Assembly: GCA_900543275.1 (NCBI GenBank)
Contig: UQQL01000002.1
Span: 1-64,000, forward strand
Reading direction: 5' to 3'
Source of the DNA: an uncultured Collinsella sp.
GTDB taxonomy: Bacteria; Actinomycetota; Coriobacteriia; Coriobacteriales; Coriobacteriaceae
DNA: 64,000 nt
The notes below the pieces were generated by a model. That model worked only from the letters and a program-made list of their open reading frames with translations, did no database searches and had not been told where the DNA came from. A program made the position numbers and the translations under genes. Of this stretch, positions 24,891-33,493 are shown one piece after another; positions within the stretch are counted from its first letter, which is position 1; every line of letters begins with the position of its first letter.

Positions 24891-25517
24891 CTATCTGATG
24901 AAGTTGGTCCTAGCGCGATCGGCTTCGGGGGCTTCGATGCCGGCGGCCTTTCCCGCCTCGATGCAACGCAGGAGCCAGGCCATGTTCTTGCCGATGTTTC
25001 GCATGGTAGCAAGGCCCTCGGCGTCCTGGGCGGCCTCGCCCGGCATGGCACCAAAGACGTTGTTCCAATAGGTGGAGGCGACCACGGGCATCTGGTTGAT
25101 GGTGAAGTATTTATTGAGTACATCGAAGGTGGTCGACGTGCCGCCGCGGCGGGCAACGGCGACCGCGGCGCCCGGCTTGTGAGCAAAGGCCTTGCTGCCA
25201 GCATAGAAGGCGCGGTCGAGGGCCGAGAGGATGCGGCCGCTGGGATGCGCGTAGTAGACGGGTGAGCCAAAGACAAAGCCGTCGGCCTGCTCGGCGGCGG
25301 CAATCAACTCGTTGACCATGTCGTCGTCAAAGGTGCAGCGGCAATCGAGTTTGCCGCACTGGTCGCAACCGATGCAATCGCGAATGGGCTTAGCGCCTAG
25401 CTGAAACACCTCGGTATCGATACCCTCGGCGTTGAGCTGCTCGGCGACCTCGGCGAGTGCGCGGGCCGTGTTGCCGTTTGCCTTGGGGCTGCCATTGACC
25501 AAAAGAACCTTCATCAC
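24891..25517 (-). CDS. Flavodoxin-fold NAD(P)H-dependent FMN reductase
   Basis: 208 residues. LLVNGSPKANGNTARAL is the FMN phosphate loop and GFVFGSPVYYAHPSGRILSALDRAF the second flavin-binding block. Between them, CIGCDQCGKLDCRCTFDDDM gives the five-Cys stretch common in the 'iron-sulfur flavoprotein-like' NADPH-dependent FMN reductases; an Fe-S cluster is possible but not certain. It is likely cytosolic and involved in anaerobic electron transfer or nitro/quinone reduction. Followed by the ArsC-like gene. Confidence 0.88.
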   Translation of the reverse strand: MMKVLLVNGSPKANGNTARALAEVAEQLNAEGIDTEVFQLGAKPIRDCIGCDQCGKLDCRCTFDDDMVNELIAAAEQADGFVFGSPVYYAHPSGRILSALDRAFYAGSKAFAHKPGAAVAVARRGGTSTTFDVLNKYFTINQMPVVASTYWNNVFGAMPGEAAQDAEGLATMRNIGKNMAWLLRCIEAGKAAGIEAPEADRARTNFIR

Positions 25518-25577
25518 AAACTCCCTCTGCTGTCGGTGACTTCTGCGGAGGATTATCCCACGAGAGGGTAGATGGCG

Positions 25578-25620
25578 TGGGGCGCGATGTGAAACGGCTT
25601 GTGTTTCACATCGCGCCCCA
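25578..25620. repeat. Long perfect hairpin next to a stop codon
   Basis: TGGGGCGCGATGTGAAAC (25578-25595) pairs perfectly with GTTTCACATCGCGCCCCA (25603-25620) around GGCTTGT. It lies 5 nt beyond the stop of the GGDEF gene. No T-run follows on either strand, so it may be a repeat or RNA-stabilising hairpin rather than a standard terminator. Confidence 0.7.
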
Positions 25621-25625
25621 TAACG

Positions 25626-27155
25626 CTAGTCCAGCTTGGTGCCCGGTACTTGTGGTGCCTCTTCAAGTAGCGCTTTGAGCTCGTTCAAAATGGAAACGGG
25701 CTGTCGGTCGACGGCATCTAGATGAAGTGTGGCCACACGAATGGGCGGCTGATATTCAAATGAGCCAAAGAGTACGGGCGACCCCAAGAACCGCTCGATT
25801 TCTTCTGCGATCGCGTCGGTCTCTTCGGGATCAAGGTCATCGAAAAGCGCCACGAACATCGGTCCGGTCGAGCGGAACAGACGGCCCTTGCCGCGCGAAC
25901 AGTCCATGAGGCAGGCGGCACTTTCTGCCAAAACGCGGTCGCCCGCATCAAAGCCAAAGCGGGCATTGACCTTGGCGATGTCGTCGATTTTGATGGCGAC
26001 CAGGCCTGCCTTGCGCGCCACGCGACGCATTTCGCCAATGGCGTTGACCAGGGCGTGGATATCGCCCAGGCCGGTCACGGAATCGGTCGTATCCGCCAAG
26101 CTTCGGTTGATGATAATGCCCACATACATGTTGGGCTCGGTTTCGGTGCTATCCAAGCGGTAGCCCGTACACTCGCACAGCGCATATTTACCAGCGGTAT
26201 TCATGACGCGATACTGCATGTAATGGAAGTGCCACGCGCCGTTTACCACCATATCGAGCTCGCTGCGCACGTTGTCGCGGTCCTCGGGGTGAACGCGGGC
26301 GAGCCACATATCGAGCGAGTTATAGGGATGCTGGGAGGGCAGGTCAAAATCGCGCACGGCATTAATCGACCATTGCGATTCGCCGGTATCGAGGTTAAGG
26401 ATAAACGGATAGCGCGTCTCGGAGCTCATGGAGATCGCTTGGAACACCCGGTCGTTGCAGGGAGGCTGATCGGCGATCGGGCGCATGGATGCGTCGTTTT
26501 CCTTCGGCTGCTGCACACGGTGCATGAGCTTGTAGCGATACATTTTGCGGTCGGCGTCCATGGTCATCTGGCGACGCGTATCGCCAGCGAGTGGGTCGAC
26601 GCGCGAGCAGCCAAAGCTAAAGCTAGCGATCATGGGCGCTTTGCCGCCCGATGTTGCCTCGATAAGGTCGGTGCGCGTCCGCTCCAGGCGCTGCTCGAGT
26701 TCGGCTTCATCTGTCGTGGGGGATACGAGTACAAATTCGTCTCCACCGATACGGAACAGCAGGTCATTGGGTTCCATTGTCTCGGTGAGTGCACGGCAGA
26801 TGCTCAGGATGTAGCGATTGCCCTCGGTGTGGCCAAACGTATCGTTGCAATGCTTAAGGCGATCGATATCGATATAAGCGCAGGTGAAGGGGGTGCCTTT
26901 GTGCCAAAGCAGCTCGGCATAACGGTGGAGTCCAGCACGGTTGCCAAGATTGGTGAGCGAATCGATATAGGCGCCGCGCTCAAGCAGCTCACGTTCTTGC
27001 TGCAGGATGGCAAATGTCTTCTGTAGCTGCTCGCCGATGGCACACAGCTCCGTGGGCAGCGCGGCAACATCGAGCTCGGCGGTCGAGACCCCGTTCGCAA
27101 GTCGCTGAAGATAGGCAATGATCGATTGCTCGCCCAGGCGATACGACTCGTTCAT
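25626..27155 (-). CDS. Diguanylate cyclase: GGDEF-PAS-degenerate GGDEF
   Basis: 509 residues. A short helical N-terminus (1-55) is followed by a GGDEF domain (about 58-210) with DSLTNLGNRAGL and an intact FRIGGDEFVLV, so c-di-GMP synthesis is expected. A PAS-like segment (about 235-350; DLPSQHPYNSLDMWLARVHPEDRD) follows. A second GGDEF-like fold (about 355-500; TDSVTGLGDIHALVNAI) reads STGPMFV where GGDEF should be, so it is inactive. No membrane helix or signal peptide. ATG at 27155 follows AAGGAGG. Next to a longer paralogue. Confidence 0.88.
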   Translation of the reverse strand: MNESYRLGEQSIIAYLQRLANGVSTAELDVAALPTELCAIGEQLQKTFAILQQERELLERGAYIDSLTNLGNRAGLHRYAELLWHKGTPFTCAYIDIDRLKHCNDTFGHTEGNRYILSICRALTETMEPNDLLFRIGGDEFVLVSPTTDEAELEQRLERTRTDLIEATSGGKAPMIASFSFGCSRVDPLAGDTRRQMTMDADRKMYRYKLMHRVQQPKENDASMRPIADQPPCNDRVFQAISMSSETRYPFILNLDTGESQWSINAVRDFDLPSQHPYNSLDMWLARVHPEDRDNVRSELDMVVNGAWHFHYMQYRVMNTAGKYALCECTGYRLDSTETEPNMYVGIIINRSLADTTDSVTGLGDIHALVNAIGEMRRVARKAGLVAIKIDDIAKVNARFGFDAGDRVLAESAACLMDCSRGKGRLFRSTGPMFVALFDDLDPEETDAIAEEIERFLGSPVLFGSFEYQPPIRVATLHLDAVDRQPVSILNELKALLEEAPQVPGTKLD

Positions 27156-27281
27156 GATGGATAACCTCCTTGGGCACAACAGTGGTTTGCATCATATCCC
27201 CAATTCGGTTTGGATTGGGGGCATAAGTTAGCCAATGGGGACAAGCGCCCCTTCGGCGGTATCGTTTTGCGCGCGAGCGTA

Positions 27282-29999
27282 TCAGTTTTTGTTACCGCCA
27301 TCGAGCAATGCCTCAAAATCCTTTGCCTGCATGGGGCGGTAGTAGAGGAAGCCCTGAGCGTAGTGGGCACCCATTTGGAGCAGCATGTTCGCCTGCTCGT
27401 TTGTCTCGACGCCTTCGATTACAACGGGCAGATGGAGCGATTGCGCCATCTCGAGCATTGATGAAACGATTTGCGCGCTACGGCTTTGATCGCGGTCGGT
27501 GGGCACAAACGTGCGATCAAGCTTGATGACGTCGACGTTGACGTTCTTGAGCATCGCGAGCGTAGACTGGCCGGTGCCAAAATCGTCCATGTAGGTCGAG
27601 AAACCGCGAGTGTGTAGGTCGGCCGTCAGCTTATCCACGGCCTCGGACTCTCCCGTATAAGCCGTCTCGGTGATCTCAATGCGCATGAGCTCGGGCGGTA
27701 GGTTGTATTGGGCGGCAAGCGCCCCCATATGCTCGGCGACGTCGCAGGCAAGGATATCCACGCGCGACACATTGAGCGAGATCGGAACTACGCGCAGCCC
27801 TCGATCGATGCACTCACGCAGCCACGAGGCGACACCCTGCCAAACATATTTGTCGAGCGTCACCACAAAACCGCTTTCCTCGAGAGCGGGGATAAAGGTG
27901 GTAGGTGAAATGAGGGAGCCATCCTTGTCAATCCAGCGTGTGAGCGCCTCGGCGCCAACGATCTCGCCGGTTTCCATGTCGACCTGGGGCTGCAAGTAGT
28001 AGGTAATGCGGCCGTTTGAGAGCGCATACTGGAATTCGGTCAGCGTGCGGTGGAACGCGATTTCGTGTTCGTATTCCTCGGGGCGGAAAATGGCAATGCG
28101 CTCCTTAAAGTCGTTTTTTGCGCGCCGATTGGTAAACATGGCCTTGGGCTGCGCATCGATGGTGATTTCCTCGTTGGAGTCGATGGGGTAGACGCCCATG
28201 GACGGCCAGAAGCCCACGCCGTCATCATGCTTGGCCACGGCCTGGCGAATGCGGCTATAGATCTGATGGACGGTGTCGTGTTCAAAGGGGATGAGTACGC
28301 AAAAATCGTCTTGGCCCCAGTACCCTGCGACGCCCATGGCGGCATTCTCGATGTCCTTGAGAACCGTGCCCACATCGGCGAGTACGCGGTCGCCCTCGGC
28401 CTGTCCGTGCCATTCGTTGAACAGTCGCATGTGCCCCATATCGACGGTGGCGATACACCAGGCGCCGTTGCGCCTTGTCTCGAGAAATTCGTTGGCGCGG
28501 CGCATAAACTCGCTGGGTCGATAGAGACCCGTGAGCGGATCGATGCGTTCGGCGATGGCGCTTTTGCGCTCCACCTCGGGTATGGGGAGGCTGTCGTTGG
28601 GAACAAGCCCGCCGGCCGTGCGAATGCGACGGTCGAGTTCGCCTAAAACGGCGGCCGTTTGATTGGTCAGGTGCTCGTAAAAGGCCGGAACGACAAGACA
28701 GACGGGGGTAATAGTGTCGCCCGCGATTCGAACGGGAGCGAAAACGGCCTCTTTGAGATGTTGGATCAGTTGCTCGAATGCTTCGTGATCCAAATTGTTG
28801 CTAAGCACGACGAACTGGGCGTTGCGTGAACGGAAGACGCGACTCCTGCCGCGAGTAATCGACAGCATGCGGCCTGCGTATTCGGCGAGCATGTTGTCGA
28901 CGGCCTCGGCCCCGTGGAGCTCGTTGAGCTTTGCCGTGCCGCGAACGCGCACTGCTATAAGCCCCGTCTCGCAACGGTCGCGACGGCAGGCATCGATAGC
29001 GTTGATCAGCGTGCGCTGCGTTCCGAGACCCGTGGCGGCGTCGACGGTCTCGGCAAGCGAGTGGTTGACGAGCTCGCCGACATAGAGCGAGGGGACATTT
29101 CCGTCGCCGTCGATACGAAACCCGCGAGCACGGCCGAGGATGTAATCGCCGGCGGCATTGCGCACGCGGTACTGCATGACGTGACGATGTTTGGAGCCGT
29201 CATAGATTTGGTCGATGTCGTTGGTATAGGCCTCAAGGTCATCGGGATGGACACGCGTTTTCCAATAATCGTGACAGTTGTCTATATGCTCCGAAGGAAG
29301 ACCAAGATCGCGCAAGGCGCCTTGTGACCAAAGGGTTCGATGTTTGTCCAAGTTCTCGATAAAGAAATAGCGGCCTTCGTTGAGCATCGAAAGGGCGTCG
29401 AAAATTCGATCGCTTATTTCGAAGTCGTCGGTGTGGGCTTGTGCGATATTGCGTCGATCAAGGTGCACGGCATGACGTAGCTTGTAGTCGTACATGCGAT
29501 GGTCGGCATCGTTCGTCAAGCGATTGGGGGCTTCGCCCAGGGCGGGGTCGGCGTGTGCCACTCCGTAGCTAAACGAGTGAGGCATCTCGGCATCGTTGTT
29601 TTTGAGCAGGACCGTTCGGCAGCGTTCCAGACGTTCGGCGAGGTCGTCCTCGGTTGCAATCGTAGACAGGATGGCAAACTCGTCGCCTCCCAGACGAAAC
29701 GCCGCTTCGTCCACCTCCATATACAGCTTGAGATAGAGGCTTACCTGCAAAATATAGCGGTTGCCCTCGTCATGGCCAAAGACGTCGTTGCAGTGCTTGA
29801 GATTGTCGATATCGATGTACGCCATGGTAACGGGGGTGTCCTGCTCCCAGAGCTCCTCGAGGGAACGGGCAAAGCCGCCGCGGTTGCCAAGCCCGGTAAG
29901 CTGGTCGGTAAAGGCGGTCCTGACCAGATCCTCCTGACGCTTGAGAAGGTCGCGGACGGTCTTTTCGAGCGTTTCAGTGTAATTGCTGGGGGTATCCAT
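27282..29999 (-). CDS. Multi-domain c-di-GMP protein: GGDEF-PAS-GGDEF*-GGDEF*-EAL
   Basis: 905 residues from ATG 29999. Order: GGDEF with intact FRLGGDEFAIL (104-108), PAS-like segment (about 205-320), degenerate GGDEF (about 325-470), third GGDEF-like domain with YWGQDDFCVL (about 490-640), then EAL (about 655-900). The EAL domain keeps AEALTRW, LNVSR, IEITET, MDDFGTG, KLDRTF and IEGVET, so phosphodiesterase activity is expected. It may both make and break c-di-GMP. The first 470 residues parallel the upstream-lying cyclase, pointing to a duplication followed by domain gain. The SD before 29999 is weak. Confidence 0.88.
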   Translation of the reverse strand: MDTPSNYTETLEKTVRDLLKRQEDLVRTAFTDQLTGLGNRGGFARSLEELWEQDTPVTMAYIDIDNLKHCNDVFGHDEGNRYILQVSLYLKLYMEVDEAAFRLGGDEFAILSTIATEDDLAERLERCRTVLLKNNDAEMPHSFSYGVAHADPALGEAPNRLTNDADHRMYDYKLRHAVHLDRRNIAQAHTDDFEISDRIFDALSMLNEGRYFFIENLDKHRTLWSQGALRDLGLPSEHIDNCHDYWKTRVHPDDLEAYTNDIDQIYDGSKHRHVMQYRVRNAAGDYILGRARGFRIDGDGNVPSLYVGELVNHSLAETVDAATGLGTQRTLINAIDACRRDRCETGLIAVRVRGTAKLNELHGAEAVDNMLAEYAGRMLSITRGRSRVFRSRNAQFVVLSNNLDHEAFEQLIQHLKEAVFAPVRIAGDTITPVCLVVPAFYEHLTNQTAAVLGELDRRIRTAGGLVPNDSLPIPEVERKSAIAERIDPLTGLYRPSEFMRRANEFLETRRNGAWCIATVDMGHMRLFNEWHGQAEGDRVLADVGTVLKDIENAAMGVAGYWGQDDFCVLIPFEHDTVHQIYSRIRQAVAKHDDGVGFWPSMGVYPIDSNEEITIDAQPKAMFTNRRAKNDFKERIAIFRPEEYEHEIAFHRTLTEFQYALSNGRITYYLQPQVDMETGEIVGAEALTRWIDKDGSLISPTTFIPALEESGFVVTLDKYVWQGVASWLRECIDRGLRVVPISLNVSRVDILACDVAEHMGALAAQYNLPPELMRIEITETAYTGESEAVDKLTADLHTRGFSTYMDDFGTGQSTLAMLKNVNVDVIKLDRTFVPTDRDQSRSAQIVSSMLEMAQSLHLPVVIEGVETNEQANMLLQMGAHYAQGFLYYRPMQAKDFEALLDGGNKN

Positions 30000-30328
30000 G
30001 CTGTAGGCGGCTTTCTGGGGTCGGGGCGGATTGCGTCGGGCGAGCTCGTTGTGCACACGCGTTGTTGCTCAACGCCTCGCGTGTTTCCAAGCCCCCGCCT
30101 TGCTGCGTCGTTGGGTTTATTTGTCGGCTGACGTTCGTTGCTGATAACTACTGAGTAGTATAAACAAGTGTATGGAATTATGTAGGGGTGCCCATGTTGC
30201 GGGCGGCCATTATTCGCCATTATTCGCCAAACGGTAACGCGACGATGTTCGATGAAAATGCGACTGAGGCGATATATGTTGACGGGTATACTTGTTTCGT
30301 TTTAAAACGCAGGAACGGAGATGGTCGC

Positions 30329-31198
30329 ATGGCACAGCCAGATACGACGCCCACGGTGGGGCTTGCTCTCGAGGGAGGCGGCTACCGCGGTATGTATACG
30401 GCGGGCGTGCTCGACGTATGGATGGAGCACGGTTTGACCTGCGACCATATGGTGGCCGTCTCGGCGGGCGCGGCATTTGGCTACAACTTTAAATCGCGCC
30501 AGATCGGCCGCGCCATTCGCTATAACAAGGCCTATTGCGCCGACAAACGCTATGCGAGCGTGACCAGCTGGCTGCGAACCGGCGATATGTTCAATGCCGA
30601 TTTTGCCTATCACGAGGTGCCCATCGAGCGCGATCCCATCGACCTGGAGGCGTATCGCGCCTGCCCCATGCGGTTTACGTGCGTGTGTACCGATATCGAG
30701 ACGGGCAAGGCCGTCTACCACGACCTGCCCTATGGCGACGAGCGGGATATTGAGTGGATCCGGGCATCGTCGGCGATTCCCGTGGCGACGCGTCCTGTTG
30801 CCATCGAGGGTCGTAAGTACTTGGATGGCGGTGTTGCCGATTCCATTCCCAGCGCTTGGCTGTTTGAGCAAGGCTATGACCGCAACGTGGTGGTGCTGAC
30901 GCAGCCGGCGGGCTTTGTAAAGCAGCCCAATAGCGTGATGCCTATGCTGCGTCGCGTGTATCGTCACTATCCGGAGTTTGTTGCGGCGCTTGAGCGTCGA
31001 CATGGGGTCTACAATGCCACGCTCGATGACCTGGCACGTCGCGAGGCCGCTGGCGAGATCTTTGTGGTGCGGCCGAGCGAATCGGTGAAGGTGCCGTCGC
31101 TGTGTCGCGAGCCCGATGAACTTGAACGCATCTACCAGATTGGTCGCCGCGATGCGGAGGCGACCTTGCCGGCGTTGGAATCGTATCTGGCGGGGTAG
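30329..31198 (+). CDS. Patatin-like phospholipase
   Basis: 289 residues. The oxyanion motif GLALEGGGYRGMYTAGVLD is followed by the nucleophile elbow VSAGAAFG (Ser45). The catalytic Asp lies in YLDGGVADSIP. These make the Ser/Asp dyad of YjjU/RssA-type patatins, probably acting on membrane lipids in the cytosol. The ATG at 30329 follows GGAACGGAG; a longer in-frame start at 30188 is less likely. It is divergent from the EAL gene. The 330-bp gap holds a perfect ACTACT-G-AGTAGT palindrome at 30147-30159. Confidence 0.88.
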   Translation: MAQPDTTPTVGLALEGGGYRGMYTAGVLDVWMEHGLTCDHMVAVSAGAAFGYNFKSRQIGRAIRYNKAYCADKRYASVTSWLRTGDMFNADFAYHEVPIERDPIDLEAYRACPMRFTCVCTDIETGKAVYHDLPYGDERDIEWIRASSAIPVATRPVAIEGRKYLDGGVADSIPSAWLFEQGYDRNVVVLTQPAGFVKQPNSVMPMLRRVYRHYPEFVAALERRHGVYNATLDDLARREAAGEIFVVRPSESVKVPSLCREPDELERIYQIGRRDAEATLPALESYLAG

Positions 31199-31220
31199 GG
31201 CAAGCTGCCGTGGACTCGGC

Positions 31221-31390
31221 GGAAAGCGCGTCCCAGAATGAGCGCTCAGAACGGGTTACAGTTTCCCAAGCGGTGGGGTTTCGGAAAGTACGTCCCGGAA
31301 TATGCGTTCAGACTGGGATGCGGTTTCCCGTTGAGCCTCTATATGGAAAGCGCATCCCGGAATGAAGGTCCAAACTGGGATGCGCTTTCC
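31221..31390. repeat. Three tandem palindromes with exact 62-bp period
   Basis: Left arms (consensus GGAAAGCGCATCCCGGAAT) start at 31221, 31283 and 31345. Inverted right arms (consensus ACTGGGATGCGCTTTCC) start at 31250, 31312 and 31374. Copy 3 is nearly perfect; copy 1 has the most decayed right arm. The array fills the gap between the patatin gene and the convergent thiE end, and no gene is seen there. Confidence 0.88.
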
Positions 31391-31434
31391 GCTGTCGAAG
31401 GTATGAGGCTGCGGAGCAGCTGCTCGGCATAGGT

Positions 31435-32130
31435 CTATGCTTGCTGCCAGGTATCGACGAGCTCCTCGGCTGCGGCGTAGGGGTCGTCGGCGCTGCAGAC
31501 GGCGCTCACCACAAAGAAGCCGTCGACGCCGGTGGACTTGAGTTGCGGGAGATCGGCCGTCTTGACGCCGCCGCCCACCACAATGGGGACGGGGCTTGCC
31601 GCATGGAGGGCGGCCAGGTCCTCAAAGCTCTTGGTGATGATGGAGCCGTCGGCCGCACGTCCGCAGTCGCGCTTGGTTTCGGTCTCGTGGAGCGGGCCTA
31701 CGCCCAGGTAATCGACCAGGCTCATGTCGGCGGTCTTGACGTACTCGAGCATCTCCTCGCAGCGGGCCGAAAGACCCACGATGGCATCGGGGCCCAAAAG
31801 TTTGCGGCAGACCTCGACGGGGATGTCGCTCTGGCCAACATGCACGCCGTCGACGGCAATACCCTGCTCGCGTGCGGCAAGTACGCAGTCAAGGCGGTCG
31901 TCGATCAGCAGCGCGACCTGCCCGGTTTTGCCGGCCTGAGCGATGGCCTGCGCGGTATCGCCCGTCAGTGCGATGATCTCGCGGGCGCTTGCCACCTTGG
32001 AGCGCACCTGGATGCAGGTAAAGCCGGCGTCGAGTGCCTGGGCCACCACATCGCTCACGGGGCGTCCGAGGGTGTTTTCGGGGCCGAGTACCAGATAGGC
32101 CGAGATATCAAGGTTGTCGCGGATGCTCAT
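31435..32130 (-). CDS. thiE: Thiamine-phosphate synthase
   Basis: 231 residues, TIM-barrel family. TCIQVRSKVASAREI, LLIDDRLDCVLAAREQGIAVDGVHVGQSD and YLGVGPLHETETKRDC...PIVVGGGVKTADLPQL are the conserved ThiE blocks. It joins HMP pyrophosphate and thiazole phosphate to thiamine phosphate. Its ATG overlaps the stop of the MTH1187 gene (ATGA) and follows AGGAGG. Last gene of the TPP-riboswitch operon. No thiD or thiazole synthesis genes are in view, which suits salvage rather than full synthesis. Confidence 0.93.
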   Translation of the reverse strand: MSIRDNLDISAYLVLGPENTLGRPVSDVVAQALDAGFTCIQVRSKVASAREIIALTGDTAQAIAQAGKTGQVALLIDDRLDCVLAAREQGIAVDGVHVGQSDIPVEVCRKLLGPDAIVGLSARCEEMLEYVKTADMSLVDYLGVGPLHETETKRDCGRAADGSIITKSFEDLAALHAASPVPIVVGGGVKTADLPQLKSTGVDGFFVVSAVCSADDPYAAAEELVDTWQQA

Positions 32131-32468
32131 TGTGCTTCCTCCTGCTTTTTGATCTGTGCTTCCATGCGCTTGAGTTTGCCGGTCATGGTGTCGGTAAATC
32201 CGGGTCGAATATCGGCTTTGAGCACGACTTCGGTGCGGATGCCCTTGCTCGCCAACACAAAGGTCGCGTCGCGCACGACCTGCATGACCTCGTCCCAGTC
32301 GCCCTCGATCTCGGTGAACATCGAGGTGGTGCGGTTGGGGAGGCCGCTCTCGCGAATGACGCGCACGACCTCGGCGACCTCGGCGGACAGCTCGTCGCCG
32401 GTGCCGCATGGGGCGATGGCCACGGCGACGAGCGTGTTCATGCCGGCATTGGTTGCGGGTTCGGACAT
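32127..32468 (-). CDS. MTH1187-family thiamine-binding protein
   Basis: 113 residues, ferredoxin-like fold. LVAVAIAPCGTGDELSAEVAEVVRVIRESG and the FTEIEGDWDEVMQVVRDA region identify the MTH1187/YkoF-like (DUF77) family, members of which bind thiamine or HMP. It sits between thiM and thiE in a TPP-controlled operon, which supports a carrier or sensor role in thiamine salvage. Overlaps thiE by 4 bp and lies 3 bp after thiM. Confidence 0.87.
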   Translation of the reverse strand: MSEPATNAGMNTLVAVAIAPCGTGDELSAEVAEVVRVIRESGLPNRTTSMFTEIEGDWDEVMQVVRDATFVLASKGIRTEVVLKADIRPGFTDTMTGKLKRMEAQIKKQEEAQ

Positions 32469-32471
32469 CGC

Positions 32472-33311
32472 TTATGCCTCCTCGAGCTCGAGTCGGTTGT
32501 CGGCAATATCCTGGGCGGTTGCGCGGTAGAGCTCGTCGATAAAGGCGACCTTAAAGCTTGCCGGGGCATCGGCGACGGCGGCGGCACGCGTGCCGGCAAC
32601 GTTGTAGACGGCGGTGCCGCAGACTGCTGCCGTAAACGGATCGGTAGCACAGGCGTACACGGCCAGCACGCCGCCCTGCGAGCAACCGCAGCCGGTGATC
32701 TTGGACATGAGCGGGCTGCCGCCGTGGGATTTGGCCACGGTCGTGCCGTCGGTAATCAGGTCGACTTCGCCCGAGACCACAACGGCGCCGCCGGTGTAGC
32801 GAGCGAGCGCCACGGCGGCATCGCGGGCGGCGTCGACCGTGTCGGTGGTATCGACACCGCGCACGCGGCTCAGATCGGCCGACTCGCCCTCAAGACCCCA
32901 CAGGCCGGAGAGTGCGATGATCTCGGAGGCGTTGCCGCGTACGATGGCGGGCTTGTACTGCTTGAGCTCGTTTACCAGCTGGGTGCGCAGGCTACCGATG
33001 CCCAGACCCACCGGATCGAGCACCCAGGGCTTGCCGGCGTCGTGTGCCGCCTTGGCCGCGCGGGGAATCGTCTGCTCGTAGATGGGGAAGAGCGTGCCCA
33101 TGTTGAGATAGATGGCGCCGCCGCCGGCAACGAGCGCCTCGCCCTCGTCGGGCAGATAGACCATGGCGGCCGAACCGCCCACGGCGAGCTGCGCGTTGGC
33201 GACAAAGTCGATCGTCACCGTGTTGGTGATGGAGCCGGCCATCGGATTGGTGGCTCGAATCTCCTCTACGGCCTTGACCATATGTTGCTTAAGCTGTTCC
33301 GAATCAATCAC
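32472..33311 (-). CDS. thiM: Hydroxyethylthiazole kinase
   Basis: 279 residues. Ribokinase-like fold with SITNTVTIDFVANAQLAVGGSAAM at the N-terminus, PWVLDPVGLGIG in the middle and the catalytic ITGCGCSQGGVLA near residue 205 (anion hole and Cys). It phosphorylates salvaged thiazole for ThiE. GTG start at 33311 follows AAGGAGG at good spacing. First gene behind the TPP riboswitch. Confidence 0.93.
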   Translation of the reverse strand: MIDSEQLKQHMVKAVEEIRATNPMAGSITNTVTIDFVANAQLAVGGSAAMVYLPDEGEALVAGGGAIYLNMGTLFPIYEQTIPRAAKAAHDAGKPWVLDPVGLGIGSLRTQLVNELKQYKPAIVRGNASEIIALSGLWGLEGESADLSRVRGVDTTDTVDAARDAAVALARYTGGAVVVSGEVDLITDGTTVAKSHGGSPLMSKITGCGCSQGGVLAVYACATDPFTAAVCGTAVYNVAGTRAAAVADAPASFKVAFIDELYRATAQDIADNRLELEEA

Positions 33312-33337
33312 TGCACATGCCTCCTTGGCATAGAAAA

Positions 33338-33363
33338 GGGGCGCTGTGCATAGACAGCGCCCC
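33338..33363 (-). terminator. Terminator of the TPP riboswitch expression platform
   Basis: On the minus strand GGGGCGCTGT (33363-33354) pairs with ACAGCGCCCC (33347-33338) and is followed by TTTTC. It lies between the aptamer and thiM, so ligand binding probably decides premature termination. Confidence 0.9.
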
Positions 33364-33370
33364 TGTAAAG

Positions 33371-33470
33371 GCGGCATGCTCCCTACGCCAGCATTAACTG
33401 ACAGGTTCAAAGGATTGGGCCCTATGCCCTCTCAGCCTTGTGGTTTGCACCGCCGGCACTCCCGCATCGA
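33371..33470 (-). promoter_or_regulatory. TPP riboswitch (THI element)
   Basis: The minus strand carries the conserved aptamer words CTGAGAGGGC (33435-33426), GAACCTG (33408-33402), GTTAATGCTGGCGTAGGGA (to 33380) and a closing GCGGGAGTGCCGGCGG/GCATGCCGCC stem. It controls thiM, the MTH1187 gene and thiE through the downstream terminator. Confidence 0.96.
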
Positions 33471-33493
33471 ATCTGTTGTTCCCTATACTAGCG

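Noticed and set aside
27156..27281. c-di-GMP (GEMM) riboswitch between the two GGDEF genes
   Set aside because: I looked for the conserved aptamer words on the minus strand and did not find them; only a CCCCAA/TTGGGG hairpin is visible.
30147..30159. ACTACT-G-AGTAGT palindrome between the EAL and patatin genes
   Set aside because: Perfect but only 13 bp, and not repeated elsewhere in the window. Too short to claim as an operator.
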